Shown: in pieces, positions 33,362 to 47,247 of the stretch
Position numbering within the stretch: the stretch's first letter is position 1
Layout: each line of letters begins with the position of its first letter
Assembly (NCBI RefSeq): GCF_009932725.1
Contig: NZ_BLJU01000023.1
Location: forward strand, 1-64,000
Length of the DNA: 64,000 nt
Direction: 5' to 3'
From: Pseudomonas yangonensis
GTDB taxonomy: Bacteria; Pseudomonadota; Gammaproteobacteria; Pseudomonadales; Pseudomonadaceae
Made by a program: the position numbers and the translations under genes
The notes under the pieces: model-generated
The model's input: only the letters and a program-made list of their open reading frames with translations
What the model was told of the DNA's origin: nothing
Databases searched by the model: none

Positions 33362-34489
33362 ATGGCAAAACGTGACTATTACGAGATCCTGGGGGTCGAG
33401 CGCGGCGCCAGTGAGGCCGAGCTGAAGAAGGCCTACCGGCGCCTGGCGATGAAATATCACCCGGACCGCAACCCGGACGACAAGGACGCCGAGGAGAAAT
33501 TCAAGGAGGCCAACGAGGCCTACGAAGTGCTCTCCGACGCCAGCAAGCGTTCGGCCTACGATCAATACGGCCACGCCGGGGTTGACCCGCAGATGGGCGG
33601 TGGCGGCGGAGCCGGTTTCGGTGGCGCCAACTTCTCCGACATCTTCGGCGACGTGTTCAGCGACTTCTTCGGCGGTGGCCGTGGCGGCTCGCGCGGCGGT
33701 GCCCAGCGCGGCAGTGACCTGCGCTACACCCTGGAGCTGGATCTGGAAGAAGCGGTGCGCGGCACCACCGTGACCATTCGCGTGCCGACTCTGGTCGGTT
33801 GCAAAACCTGCGATGGTACCGGCGCCAAGAAGGGCACCAGTCCGGTCACCTGTACCACCTGCGGTGGTATCGGTCAGGTGCGCATGCAGCAGGGCTTCTT
33901 CTCCGTGCAGCAGACCTGCCCGCGCTGCCATGGCAGCGGCAAGATGATCACCGACCCCTGTGGTAGCTGCCATGGCCAGGGCCGGGTGGAAGAGAGCAAG
34001 ACGCTGTCGGTCAAGGTGCCGCCGGGTGTCGATACCGGTGATCGCATTCGCCTGTCCGGCGAAGGTGAGGCGGGCGCGCATGGCGGGCCGGCCGGTGACC
34101 TCTACGTGGTGGTCAACGTCCGTGAGCATGCGATCTTCCAGCGCGACGGCAAGCATCTTTACTGCGAAGTGCCGATCAGCTTCGCCGATGCGGCGCTGGG
34201 TGGTGAGCTGGAAGTGCCGACCCTCGATGGTCGGGTCAAGCTGAAGATTCCGGAAGGCACCCAGACCGGCAAGCTGTTCCGCCTGCGTGGCAAGGGCGTG
34301 GCCCCGGTGCGTGGTGGTGCGGCTGGCGATCTGATGTGTCGGGTGGCGGTGGAAACGCCGGTCAACCTGAACAAGCGTCAGCGCGAGCTGCTCGAGGAGT
34401 TCCGCAAGTCGCTGCAGGGCGACGACTCCCACTCGCCCAAGGCCAGTGGCTGGTTCGAAGGCGTCAAGCGCTTCTTTGGTGACGTATAA
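33362..34489 (+). CDS. dnaJ: Chaperone DnaJ (Hsp40)
   Basis: 375 residues: J domain with HPD (KYHPDRNPDD), Gly/Phe-rich linker (about 75-110), and four zinc-finger repeats CxxCxGxG (CKTCDGTG, CTTCGGIG, CPRCHGSG, CGSCHGQG). C-terminal substrate-binding domains follow. It delivers clients to DnaK and stimulates its ATPase. It is 135 bp downstream of dnaK. An inverted repeat separates it from dapB. Confidence 0.98.
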   Translation: MAKRDYYEILGVERGASEAELKKAYRRLAMKYHPDRNPDDKDAEEKFKEANEAYEVLSDASKRSAYDQYGHAGVDPQMGGGGGAGFGGANFSDIFGDVFSDFFGGGRGGSRGGAQRGSDLRYTLELDLEEAVRGTTVTIRVPTLVGCKTCDGTGAKKGTSPVTCTTCGGIGQVRMQQGFFSVQQTCPRCHGSGKMITDPCGSCHGQGRVEESKTLSVKVPPGVDTGDRIRLSGEGEAGAHGGPAGDLYVVVNVREHAIFQRDGKHLYCEVPISFADAALGGELEVPTLDGRVKLKIPEGTQTGKLFRLRGKGVAPVRGGAAGDLMCRVAVETPVNLNKRQRELLEEFRKSLQGDDSHSPKASGWFEGVKRFFGDV

Positions 34490-34500
34490 CCACGGCGGCA

Positions 34501-34553
34501 GGCTGCAGGCGTTAGGCTTCAAGCCTTTCGCCTGCGGCCTGAGGCCTGCAGCC
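34501..34553. repeat. Inverted repeat between dnaJ and dapB
   Basis: GGCTGCAGGC (34501-34510) and GCCTGCAGCC (34544-34553) are perfect complements. Smaller self-complementary pieces (GGCTTCAAGCC) fill the loop. It lies in the 77-bp gap and ends 1-2 bp before the dapB GGAG, so in RNA it could affect both dnaJ termination and dapB initiation. Confidence 0.75.
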
Positions 34554-34566
34554 TGGAGCTGATTTT

Positions 34567-35370
34567 ATGCAACGTATTGCAGTGATGGGCGCCGCCGGGC
34601 GCATGGGCAAGACCCTGATCGAGGCGGTGAGTCAGGCCGAGGGTGCGAAGCTCAGCGCCGCTGTTGACCGTGCCGATAGCAGCCTGATCGGCGCCGATGC
34701 AGGTGAACTGGTCGGCCTGGGCAAGATCGGCGTGACTCTGGTGGGTGATCTGGCCGCGGTGGTCGATGATTTCGACGTACTGATCGATTTCACCCATCCG
34801 TCGGTGACGCTGAAGAATCTTGAAGTCTGCCGTCAGGCCGGCAAGGCCATGGTGATCGGCACCACCGGTTTCACCGTGGAAGAGAAGCAGCAGCTGAGCG
34901 AGGCGGCCAAGCAGATCCCGATCGTCTTTGCCGCCAATTTCAGCGTCGGCGTCAACCTGTGCCTGAAACTGCTGGATACCGCCGCCCGCGTGCTGGGTGA
35001 TGATGTGGATATCGAGATCATCGAAGCGCATCACCGGCACAAGGTCGATGCGCCGTCCGGTACCGCGCTGCGTATGGGCGAAGTGGTCGCCGATGCGCTG
35101 GGGCGTGATCTGCAGAAGGTCGCCGTGTATGGCCGTGAAGGCCAGACTGGTGCTCGTGAACGCGAGACCATCGGCTTCGCCACCGTGCGTGCCGGCGACG
35201 TGGTGGGGGATCACACCGTGCTGTTCGCCGCCGACGGCGAGCGCGTGGAGATCACCCACAAGGCTTCCAGCCGCATGACCTTCGCCAAGGGGGCGGTGCG
35301 TTCGGCGCTGTGGCTGCAGCAGCGTTCGCCTGCCCTGTACGACATGCAGGACGTACTGGGCCTGCGCTGA
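34567..35370 (+). CDS. dapB: 4-hydroxy-tetrahydrodipicolinate reductase
   Basis: 267 residues. The N-terminal nucleotide-binding motif is VMGAAGRMGKTLIEAV; the catalytic region is EIIEAHHRHKVDAPSGTAL. It uses NAD(P)H to make tetrahydrodipicolinate for lysine and diaminopimelate (peptidoglycan) synthesis. GGAG precedes the ATG. The order dnaJ-dapB-carA is conserved in Pseudomonas. Confidence 0.97.
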   Translation: MQRIAVMGAAGRMGKTLIEAVSQAEGAKLSAAVDRADSSLIGADAGELVGLGKIGVTLVGDLAAVVDDFDVLIDFTHPSVTLKNLEVCRQAGKAMVIGTTGFTVEEKQQLSEAAKQIPIVFAANFSVGVNLCLKLLDTAARVLGDDVDIEIIEAHHRHKVDAPSGTALRMGEVVADALGRDLQKVAVYGREGQTGARERETIGFATVRAGDVVGDHTVLFAADGERVEITHKASSRMTFAKGAVRSALWLQQRSPALYDMQDVLGLR

Positions 35371-35435
35371 CGCGAATGTGTGACTGAGGCGTCTTATTGG
35401 GTGGACCGAAAAAGGGTTTTCCTGTAAGCTTCCTG

Positions 35436-35455
35436 TTTTAGTGTGTCCACTAAAA
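35436..35455. promoter_or_regulatory. Perfect palindrome in the carA leader
   Basis: TTTTAGTG-TGTC-CACTAAAA: 8-bp perfect arms, 4-bp centre, 20 bp in all. It lies 105 bp before the carA start and 21 bp before a strong terminator. It could be an operator (symmetry suits a dimeric regulator) or an RNA hairpin. Confidence 0.6.
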
Positions 35456-35476
35456 GTTACGCAGAATGGCTCAAAT

Positions 35477-35516
35477 AAAAAAGCGGGATGACCTTCACAC
35501 GTCATCCCGCTTTTTT
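35477..35516 (+). terminator. Strong rho-independent terminator between dapB and carA
   Basis: Sixteen-bp stem (AAAAAAGCGGGATGAC / GTCATCCCGCTTTTTT) with an 8-nt loop. It is 106 bp after dapB and 44 bp before carA. It is either simply the dapB terminator or an attenuator of carAB if that promoter lies upstream. Confidence 0.85.
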
Positions 35517-35560
35517 ACAACCTGCGTTTGCTTCAAGCCTTGATCGAGACGGAGGTCTTC

Positions 35561-36709
35561 TTGACTAAGCCAGCCCCCAAACCTGCCATTTTAGCCCTTG
35601 CTGACGGCAGCATTTTTCGCGGCGATTCCATCGGGGCCGATGGCCAGACCATCGGAGAGGTGGTGTTCAACACCGCCATGACCGGCTATCAGGAAATCCT
35701 TACCGATCCATCCTATGCCCAGCAGATCGTTACCCTGACCTACCCGCACATCGGCAACACCGGTACCACGCCGGAAGATGCCGAGTCCTGCAGTGTTTGG
35801 GCCGCTGGCCTGATTATCCGCGACCTGCCGCTGATCTCCAGCAACTGGCGCGACAAGCAGCCACTGGACGAGTATCTGAAGGCCAATGGCACCGTCGCCA
35901 TCGCCGGCATCGATACCCGTCGGCTGACCCGCATCCTGCGCGAGAAGGGCTCGCAGAACGGCTGCATCCTCACTGGCGCCGACGCCACCGAAGAAAAGGC
36001 ACTGGAACTGGCGCGCAGCTTCCCGGGCCTCAAGGGCATGGATCTGGCCAAGGAAGTCAGCTGCGCCAGTGCCTACGAGTGGCGCGCAAGCACCTGGAAC
36101 CTGGAAAACGACAGCCATCCGCTGATCCCGGCCGAGGATCTGCCGTATCACGTGGTCGCCTATGACTACGGCGTGAAGCTGAACATCCTGCGTATGCTGG
36201 TCGCCCGCGGCTGCCGCCTGACCGTGGTACCGGCGCAGACGCCGGCCAGCGAAGTGCTGGCACTGAATCCCGATGGCGTGTTCCTCTCCAACGGTCCGGG
36301 CGATCCCGAGCCGTGCGACTACGCGATCAAGGCGATCAAGGAAATCCTGGAAACCGATATCCCGGTGTTCGGCATCTGCTTGGGTCACCAACTGCTGGCC
36401 CTGGCCTCCGGTGCCAAGACCGTCAAGATGGGCCACGGCCACCACGGTGCCAACCACCCGGTGCAGGACCTGGATACCGGCGTGGTGATGATCACCAGCC
36501 AGAACCACGGTTTCGCCGTGGACGAGAGCAGCCTGCCGAGCAACCTGCGGCCGATCCACAAGTCGCTGTTCGACGGCACCCTGCAGGGCATCGAGCGTAC
36601 CGACAAGGACGCCTTCAGCTTCCAGGGCCACCCCGAGGCGAGCCCCGGCCCGCACGACGTGGCCCCGCTGTTCGACCGCTTCATCGAAGCCATGGCCAAG
36701 CGCCGCTAA
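35561..36709 (+). CDS. carA: Carbamoyl-phosphate synthase small subunit (glutaminase)
   Basis: 382 residues from a TTG start. TTG at 35561 was chosen because GGAGG ends 5-6 bp before it and it begins the family-like TKPAPKPAILALADGSIFRG; the ATG-less open frame reaches back to 35528 without an SD. The C-terminal class I glutamine amidotransferase has the nucleophile in FGICLGHQ and the His/Glu pair in FQGHPEASPG. It supplies ammonia to CarB for carbamoyl phosphate, the precursor of arginine and pyrimidines. carB starts 36 bp downstream. Confidence 0.96.
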   Translation: MTKPAPKPAILALADGSIFRGDSIGADGQTIGEVVFNTAMTGYQEILTDPSYAQQIVTLTYPHIGNTGTTPEDAESCSVWAAGLIIRDLPLISSNWRDKQPLDEYLKANGTVAIAGIDTRRLTRILREKGSQNGCILTGADATEEKALELARSFPGLKGMDLAKEVSCASAYEWRASTWNLENDSHPLIPAEDLPYHVVAYDYGVKLNILRMLVARGCRLTVVPAQTPASEVLALNPDGVFLSNGPGDPEPCDYAIKAIKEILETDIPVFGICLGHQLLALASGAKTVKMGHGHHGANHPVQDLDTGVVMITSQNHGFAVDESSLPSNLRPIHKSLFDGTLQGIERTDKDAFSFQGHPEASPGPHDVAPLFDRFIEAMAKRR

Positions 36710-36745
36710 GCCCGCCGACTGACCTACGGATTCGAGAGAGATAAA

Positions 36746-39963
<3,218 letters not shown>

Positions 39964-39967
<4 letters not shown>

Positions 39968-40440
39968 ACAAGTACCCCATGACCGTCCAGGGCGCTCGCG
40001 CCCTGGAAGAAGAGCTGGCGCACCTGACCAAGGTGCGTCGTCCCGCACTGAGCCAGGCGATCGCCGAGGCTCGCGAACTGGGCGATCTGAAGGAAAACGC
40101 CGAATACCATGCCGCGCGTGAAGAGCAGGGCATGGTCGAGGCGCGTGTGCGTGATATCGAAGGTCGCCTGCAGAACGCGGTGATCATCGATGTCACCAGC
40201 ATCGAGCACACCGGCAAGGTGATCTTCGGCACCACGGTGGAAATCGCCAACGTCGAAACCGACGAAAGCGTGACCTACCAGATCGTTGGCGAAGACGAAG
40301 CCGACATCAAGCAGGGCAAGATCTCCGTCGGTTCGCCCATCGCCCGCGCCCTGGTGGGCAAGAGCGAGGGTGACGTGGTCGGCGTGCAGACTCCCAGTGG
40401 CCTGGTCGAGTACGAGATTGTCGAAGTCCGCCACATCTAA
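39964..40440 (+). CDS. greA: Transcription elongation factor GreA
   Basis: 158 residues: N-terminal coiled coil (ALEEELAHLTKVRRPALSQAIAEARELGDLKENAEYHAAREEQG; quoted as family hallmark in parts) with the acidic tip DLKENAEYH, and a C-terminal FKBP-like domain ending SPIARALVGKSEGD. It stimulates RNA polymerase to cleave backtracked transcripts. The ATG overlaps the carB stop. The next small membrane-protein gene overlaps its end. Confidence 0.97.
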
Positions 40441-40858
40441 GCCGCACCTGCCGTCGCGGGCCGCTGCCGTCAGCTGGCAGCTGGCCCAGACCCTCTGGGT
40501 CGGCGGCTTGTGGCTGTTGCAGTTCGTCATTCTGCCGGCCATCGGCCAGATCGGCCTGGCACCTCTGTTGGTGCAGGAAATAGCCGAGCGCCTGGTTCCG
40601 CTGCTTGTCGGCCTGACGGCCGTGTGCGTGGCGCTGCAGGCCTTCGCCCTGCTGCGCAGTGACGGACTTTCGAGTCTGTGGCGGGATATGCGTGGGCAGC
40701 TTTTGTTGACCGTTGCGGTCATGGCCCTGAGTTATTTCGTCGCGTTGCACCAATGGCCGCAGGCCGAGTACTGGCTACGCTTCAGCTATCTGGTGATGGC
40801 GTTCTGCGGGCTGTTGCTGGTGCTGCAGCCGGTTCCGGGCGCGCCGGCGAGGCGCTAG
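40418..40858 (+). CDS. Small four-TM membrane protein (DUF4149-like)
   Basis: About 146 residues with four hydrophobic segments (QTLWVGGLWLLQFVILPAI, LVPLLVGLTAVCVALQAFALL in part, LLLTVAVMALSYFVAL, LVMAFCGLLLVLQ). The position between greA and yhbY, and the pattern LAQTLWVGGLW, fit the DUF4149 (TMEM205-like) family seen here in Pseudomonas. Function is unknown. No ATG is suitable: TTG 40418 (overlapping greA by 23 bp) or GTG 40397 are candidates, so the start is a guess. It is likely co-transcribed with carAB-greA. Confidence 0.7.
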   Translation: MSKSATSKPHLPSRAAAVSWQLAQTLWVGGLWLLQFVILPAIGQIGLAPLLVQEIAERLVPLLVGLTAVCVALQAFALLRSDGLSSLWRDMRGQLLLTVAVMALSYFVALHQWPQAEYWLRFSYLVMAFCGLLLVLQPVPGAPARR

Positions 40859-40868
40859 CGGGTGTTGC

Positions 40869-40940
40869 GTAGGAGCGAATTCGTTCGCGATCAACGCGTA
40901 GCGCTGGCCCGCTGTGACACGAACAAATCCGCTCCCTTAC
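40869..40940. repeat. Degenerate REP-type element
   Basis: GTAGGAGCGAATTCGTTCGC at the left and GAACAAATCCGCTCCCTTAC at the right form an imperfect outer palindrome of the GTAGGAGCG...CGCTCCTAC family. It lies between two convergent genes (DUF4149-like and yhbY), a usual place for REP repeats. Confidence 0.7.
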
Positions 40941-40943
40941 GGC

Positions 40944-41255
40944 TCAGCCCTGGTAGCGAATCACGTTGGACAGGTTGCGATTCGGCTTGGGGTTCTTGCG
41001 ATAGAGCAGGGCGACCTTGCCGATCGACTGCACCAGTTCGGCGCGGCCGGCTTCGCACAGGGCGGTGATGGCAGCCTGGCGATCTTCGCGTTCGGCCAGA
41101 CGCAGTTGTACCTTGATCAGTTCGTGATCGTTCAGAGCGCGGTCCAGTTCGGCCAGCACGCCCTCGGTCAAACCGTTGTCCGCCACGATCAATACAGGTT
41201 TCAGATGGTGGCCGATAGATTTGAATTGTTTCTTCTGCTCTTGAGTGAGCGGCAT
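40944..41255 (-). CDS. yhbY: Ribosome assembly RNA-binding protein YhbY (CRM domain)
   Basis: A 103-residue CRM-domain protein: LTQEQKKQFKSIGHHLKPVLIVADNGLT, then LNDHELIKVQLRLAEREDR. It binds pre-50S ribosomal RNA. It is divergent from rlmE with about 90 bp between them, a conserved arrangement. Confidence 0.95.
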   Translation of the reverse strand: MPLTQEQKKQFKSIGHHLKPVLIVADNGLTEGVLAELDRALNDHELIKVQLRLAEREDRQAAITALCEAGRAELVQSIGKVALLYRKNPKPNRNLSNVIRYQG

Positions 41256-41345
41256 AATCGTTAGTACCTAATTCGGTCTGGAAAACGGCGCTTATCTTAC
41301 CCGAGCCCGCGCAGTTATTCATGACCCGTTGAGCTCGAGGTTTCA

Positions 41346-41969
41346 GTGGCACGTTCCAAGACCAGCCAGCGTTGGCTGAAAGAACATTTCGACGATCCTT
41401 ACGTGAAGATGGCGCAGAAGGACGGCTATCGCTCGCGCGCCAGCTACAAGCTGCTGGAAATCCAGGAGAAGGATCGCATTTTGCGTCCCGGCATGACCGT
41501 GGTCGATCTCGGCGCTGCGCCGGGTGGCTGGTCGCAGGTCACCAGTCGGGTGATCGGCGATAAGGGCCGCCTGATCGCCTCCGATATTCTGGAAATGGAT
41601 GCAATTCCCGACGTTACCTTCATTCAGGGCGATTTTACCGACGATGCGGTATTCGCCCGACTTCTTGAAGCCATCGGCGAAAATCCGGTCGACCTTGTTA
41701 TTTCCGATATGGCCCCCAATATGAGTGGGGTGAGAACCGCCGATCAGGCGCGCGCCATGTATCTGTGCGAGCTTGCGCTGGATCTGGCCGGACGGGTTTT
41801 GCGGCCGGGCGGGGATTTTCTGATCAAGATTTTCCAGGGCGAGGGTTTCGATGCGTACCACAAACAGGTGCGCGAGACCTTCGACAAGGTGCAGATGCGC
41901 AAGCCGCTGTCGTCGCGGGATCGTTCCCGTGAACAATACCTGTTGGCGCGCGGCTTTCGCGGATTATGA
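41346..41969 (+). CDS. rlmE: 23S rRNA 2'-O-ribose U2552 methyltransferase RlmE (FtsJ/RrmJ)
   Basis: 207 residues from a GTG start at 41346 (VARSKTSQRWLKEHF). The SAM-binding motif is VVDLGAAPGGWSQV; the K-D-K-E catalytic tetrad is represented by K in RASYKLLE, D in ISDMAPNMSG and K in FLIKIFQGEG. It methylates U2552 in the A-loop and is a heat-shock gene in E. coli, where it precedes ftsH as here. ftsH follows after 164 bp. Confidence 0.96.
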   Translation: MARSKTSQRWLKEHFDDPYVKMAQKDGYRSRASYKLLEIQEKDRILRPGMTVVDLGAAPGGWSQVTSRVIGDKGRLIASDILEMDAIPDVTFIQGDFTDDAVFARLLEAIGENPVDLVISDMAPNMSGVRTADQARAMYLCELALDLAGRVLRPGGDFLIKIFQGEGFDAYHKQVRETFDKVQMRKPLSSRDRSREQYLLARGFRGL

Positions 41970-42133
41970 GTTGAAACTGGTGTCGGCTCTGTCGGTCTCA
42001 GTGGCATAAACCTCATAAAGGGTTACAGACGGTGCCTGCGGGATGTGGGCGTTTGGTGTAAGTTAGGCCGGTATATCATTGGTCGTCATGGGAAGCCTGC
42101 TTCGCCACGAGGCCTGCTTCAGAGGGTAGCTAA

Positions 42134-44056
<1,923 letters not shown>

Positions 44057-44064
44057 GGTTCCAT

Positions 44065-44916
44065 ATGTCTCAACAGCAACACCCGAGCCGGCTGCCTTGT
44101 GGCAGCCGGCTTCTTGATTTGTCCCGTCCGCAAGTGATGGGCATCCTCAACGTCACTCCCGATTCGTTTTCCGACGGTGGGCGTTTCACGGCGCGCGACG
44201 CAGCCCTGCGTCATGCCGAACAGATGGTTGCCGCCGGCGCGACGCTGATCGACATCGGTGGTGAGTCCACGCGTCCGGGCGCGCGAAGCGTTTCGCCGAC
44301 CGAAGAGCTGGAGCGCGTTGCGCCGATGGTCGAAGCCATCGCTCGTGAGCTGGACGTGATCATTTCCGTGGATACCTCGACACCGGCGGTCATGCGCGAA
44401 AGCGCAAGGCTGGGGGCGGGGCTGATCAACGATGTGCGCTCCCTGCAGCGCGATGGCGCTCTTGATGCTGCGGCTGACACCGGCTTGCCGGTTTGTCTGA
44501 TGCATATGCGCGGTGAGCCTGGAAACATGCAGGACAACCCGCAATATCCGGATATCGTCAGCGAAGTGCGGGATTTTCTCGCCGAACGCATGGCTGCATG
44601 CGCGACGGTCGGCATTCCCGCTGAGCGGATCGTACTCGATCCGGGGTTTGGGTTTGCCAAGACGCTGGAGCACAATCTGGTGCTGTTCAAGCGCATGAGC
44701 GAGCTCTCTGCCTTGGGCTGCCCCCTGCTGGTCGGCGTATCGCGCAAGAGCTTGATTGGCAATGTGCTGGGGCGCGAAGTTGGCGGGCGACTCTACGGCA
44801 GTCTGGCATTGGCGGCCCTGGCGCTGACCAAGGGTGCGCATATTCTGCGTGTGCACGATGTCGCCGAAACGGTAGACGTGGTGCGCATGATTGCTGCCGT
44901 TGAAGCGGCGCAGTAG
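44065..44916 (+). CDS. folP: Dihydropteroate synthase
   Basis: 283 residues. It has the pterin-binding signatures VMGILNVTPDSFSDGG and LIDIGGESTRPGA plus GVSRKSLIG. It joins para-aminobenzoate to dihydropterin pyrophosphate in folate synthesis and is the sulfonamide target. The ATG at 44065 is 8 bp after the ftsH stop with AAGG before it. The order ftsH-folP-glmM is conserved. Confidence 0.97.
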   Translation: MSQQQHPSRLPCGSRLLDLSRPQVMGILNVTPDSFSDGGRFTARDAALRHAEQMVAAGATLIDIGGESTRPGARSVSPTEELERVAPMVEAIARELDVIISVDTSTPAVMRESARLGAGLINDVRSLQRDGALDAAADTGLPVCLMHMRGEPGNMQDNPQYPDIVSEVRDFLAERMAACATVGIPAERIVLDPGFGFAKTLEHNLVLFKRMSELSALGCPLLVGVSRKSLIGNVLGREVGGRLYGSLALAALALTKGAHILRVHDVAETVDVVRMIAAVEAAQ

Positions 44917-45085
44917 CAAATTTTTGAAAGCGTAGGCGAGGCGTTCTGGGCTAGGCATAAACAGCCAGGAAAAGTTCAGGGTCGCGTTCGACTTAACGTG
45001 CTGTATATGAGCATTTTGAGGCTGTTGAAAAAGGCGGCCAGACAACGCAGGTCGTGTTCAGTGGCCTGCTAACAAGGAAAGCGTT

Positions 45086-46423
45086 ATGGCTAGAAAATAT
45101 TTCGGCACCGACGGCATTCGTGGGCGCGTCGGTCAGTTCCCCATTACTCCCGACTTCATGCTCAAGCTTGGCTGGGCGGCGGGCATGGCGTTTCGCAAGC
45201 AGGGCAAGTGCCGCATCCTGATCGGCAAGGACACACGAATCTCCGGCTATATGTTCGAGTCCGCCCTGGAGGCGGGATTGGCTGCTGCGGGCGCGGACGT
45301 GCAACTGCTCGGTCCGATGCCGACGCCGGCCATTGCCTATCTGACGCGCACCTTCCAGGCCGACGCGGGTATTGTCATCAGTGCCTCGCACAATCCGCAC
45401 GATGACAATGGCATCAAGTTTTTCTCCAGCGAGGGCACCAAGCTGCCGGATGATGTCGAGGCGATGATCGAGGAGCTGCTCGACCAGCCTATGACCGTCG
45501 TGGAGTCTGCGGGGATCGGCAAGGCTTCGCGCATCAACGACGCTTCCGGTCGCTATATCGAGTTCTGCAAGGGCAGTGTGCCGAGCGGTACCAGCTTCAA
45601 GGGCTTGAAGATCGTCATCGACTGCGCCCATGGCGCTGCCTACAAGGTGGCGCCCAGCGTGTTTCGCGAGCTGGGCGCTGAGGTGCGGGTCATCTCGGCG
45701 CAGCCTGATGGCCTCAATATCAACGACGGCTGTGGCTCCACCCATATCGCTGCGCTGCAGGCCGAGGTGGTGGCGCAGCAGGCTGATCTGGGTATCGCCT
45801 TCGATGGCGATGCCGACCGCGTCCTGATGGTCGATCAATATGGTGCAGTGGTCGATGGTGACGAGTTGCTGTTCATCATCGCTCGCGACCTGCAGGAGCG
45901 TGGGCGACTGCGCGGTGGTGTGGTCGGTACGCTGATGAGCAACCTGGGGCTGGAACTGGCGCTGGCTGATCTGAACATCCCGTTCATTCGTGCCAATGTC
46001 GGTGACCGCTACGTGATCGCCGAGCTGCTGGCGCGCAACTGGCAGTTGGGTGGTGAGAACTCCGGGCACCTGGTGTGCTTCCAGCACACCACTACCGGCG
46101 ATGCGATCGTTGCGGCTCTGCAGGTACTGATGGCGCTCAAGCGTCGCGGTCAGAGCCTGGTCGAGGCGCGCAGTGACCTGAAGAAGTGCCCGCAGGTATT
46201 GGTCAATGTGCGTTTTTCCAGTGCGGTCGATCCGCTCGAGCATCCTTCGGTGAAAGAAGCCTGTGCTCGGGTGACCGAGAGCATGGCCGGGCGTGGCCGA
46301 GTGTTGCTGCGCAAGTCCGGCACCGAGCCGCTCGTTCGGGTGATGGTCGAAGGCGACGATGAAAGCTTGGTTCGTGGCTATGCCGATGAATTGGCTAAGA
46401 TTGTTGCCGAAGTCTGTGCTTGA
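45086..46423 (+). CDS. glmM: Phosphoglucosamine mutase
   Basis: 445 residues: N-terminal FGTDGIRGRVG, active-site phosphoserine loop VISASHNPHDDNGIK, metal loop AFDGDADRV, and sugar-binding GGENSGH. It interconverts glucosamine-6-P and glucosamine-1-P for UDP-GlcNAc, needed in peptidoglycan and LPS. It starts 169 bp after folP; I see no clear site in that gap. Confidence 0.97.
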   Translation: MARKYFGTDGIRGRVGQFPITPDFMLKLGWAAGMAFRKQGKCRILIGKDTRISGYMFESALEAGLAAAGADVQLLGPMPTPAIAYLTRTFQADAGIVISASHNPHDDNGIKFFSSEGTKLPDDVEAMIEELLDQPMTVVESAGIGKASRINDASGRYIEFCKGSVPSGTSFKGLKIVIDCAHGAAYKVAPSVFRELGAEVRVISAQPDGLNINDGCGSTHIAALQAEVVAQQADLGIAFDGDADRVLMVDQYGAVVDGDELLFIIARDLQERGRLRGGVVGTLMSNLGLELALADLNIPFIRANVGDRYVIAELLARNWQLGGENSGHLVCFQHTTTGDAIVAALQVLMALKRRGQSLVEARSDLKKCPQVLVNVRFSSAVDPLEHPSVKEACARVTESMAGRGRVLLRKSGTEPLVRVMVEGDDESLVRGYADELAKIVAEVCA

Positions 46424-46488
46424 TTGCGCTTGCTACTGCGGATGCTCTTGGGTAACATCTGCGCCCTCTTTGATCGACGAGGTAAAAC

Positions 46489-47244
46489 ATGCGTCGCCCC
46501 TTGGTCGCCGGTAACTGGAAAATGCACGGTACCCGCGCCAGCGTCGCAGAGCTGATCGAAGGGCTGCGTCAGCAGGACTTGCCTGCCGATGTCGAGGTCG
46601 CGGTGTTCCCCTCCAGTCTGCATATCGCTCAGGTCGTCGAAGGCCTGGATGGCAAGGCTGTGAAGGTTGGAGCGCAGGATTGCGCGGCGCAAGTCGAGCA
46701 GGGCGCCTTGACCGGTGAGCTGGCAGTCAGCCAGTTGGTCGATTGCGGTTGCAGGCTGGTGTTGGTTGGCCATTCCGAGCGTCGCCTGATTCTGGGCGAA
46801 AGCGATGAAGTGGTTGTGCGCAAGTTTGCAGCGGTACAGGCGGCGGGGCTGGTTCCCGTGCTCTGTGTCGGTGAGACCCGTGAACAGCGTGAAGCGAATG
46901 CGACGCTGGGAGTGGTGGGTGGCCAGCTGGCCGCAGTGATCGATGTTTTGGGTGTCGATTCGCTGAAGGACGCCATCGTTGCCTATGAGCCTGTTTGGGC
47001 CATTGGTACCGGGTTGACCGCTACGCCGGAGCAGGCTCAGGAAGTGCATGCAGCGATTCGTGCGCAGGTTGCGCAGCTGAATGCTGAAGTTGCCAATGAG
47101 CTGAGAATTCTTTATGGCGGCAGTGTGAAAGCCGCCAGTGCAGCCGAGTTGTTCGGCATGCAGGATATCGATGGGGGGCTCGTGGGTGGAGCCTCTCTGA
47201 ATGCGGATGAATTCGGTGCGATCTGTCGCGCTGCGGGAAGCTGA
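46489..47244 (+). CDS. tpiA: Triosephosphate isomerase
   Basis: 251 residues with the TIM signatures AGNWKMHG (Lys), LVGHSERR (His) and AYEPVWAIGTG (Glu), and the C-terminal phosphate loop YGGSVK. It interconverts DHAP and glyceraldehyde-3-P. GAGGTAAAAC precedes the ATG. secG starts 4 bp after its stop. Confidence 0.98.
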   Translation: MRRPLVAGNWKMHGTRASVAELIEGLRQQDLPADVEVAVFPSSLHIAQVVEGLDGKAVKVGAQDCAAQVEQGALTGELAVSQLVDCGCRLVLVGHSERRLILGESDEVVVRKFAAVQAAGLVPVLCVGETREQREANATLGVVGGQLAAVIDVLGVDSLKDAIVAYEPVWAIGTGLTATPEQAQEVHAAIRAQVAQLNAEVANELRILYGGSVKAASAAELFGMQDIDGGLVGGASLNADEFGAICRAAGS

Positions 47245-47247
47245 AGA

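Noticed and set aside
35466..35543. Leader peptide gene before carA
   Set aside because: Kept only as part of a finding: the 25-codon frame has no good SD and covers a terminator stem, so coding is not supported.
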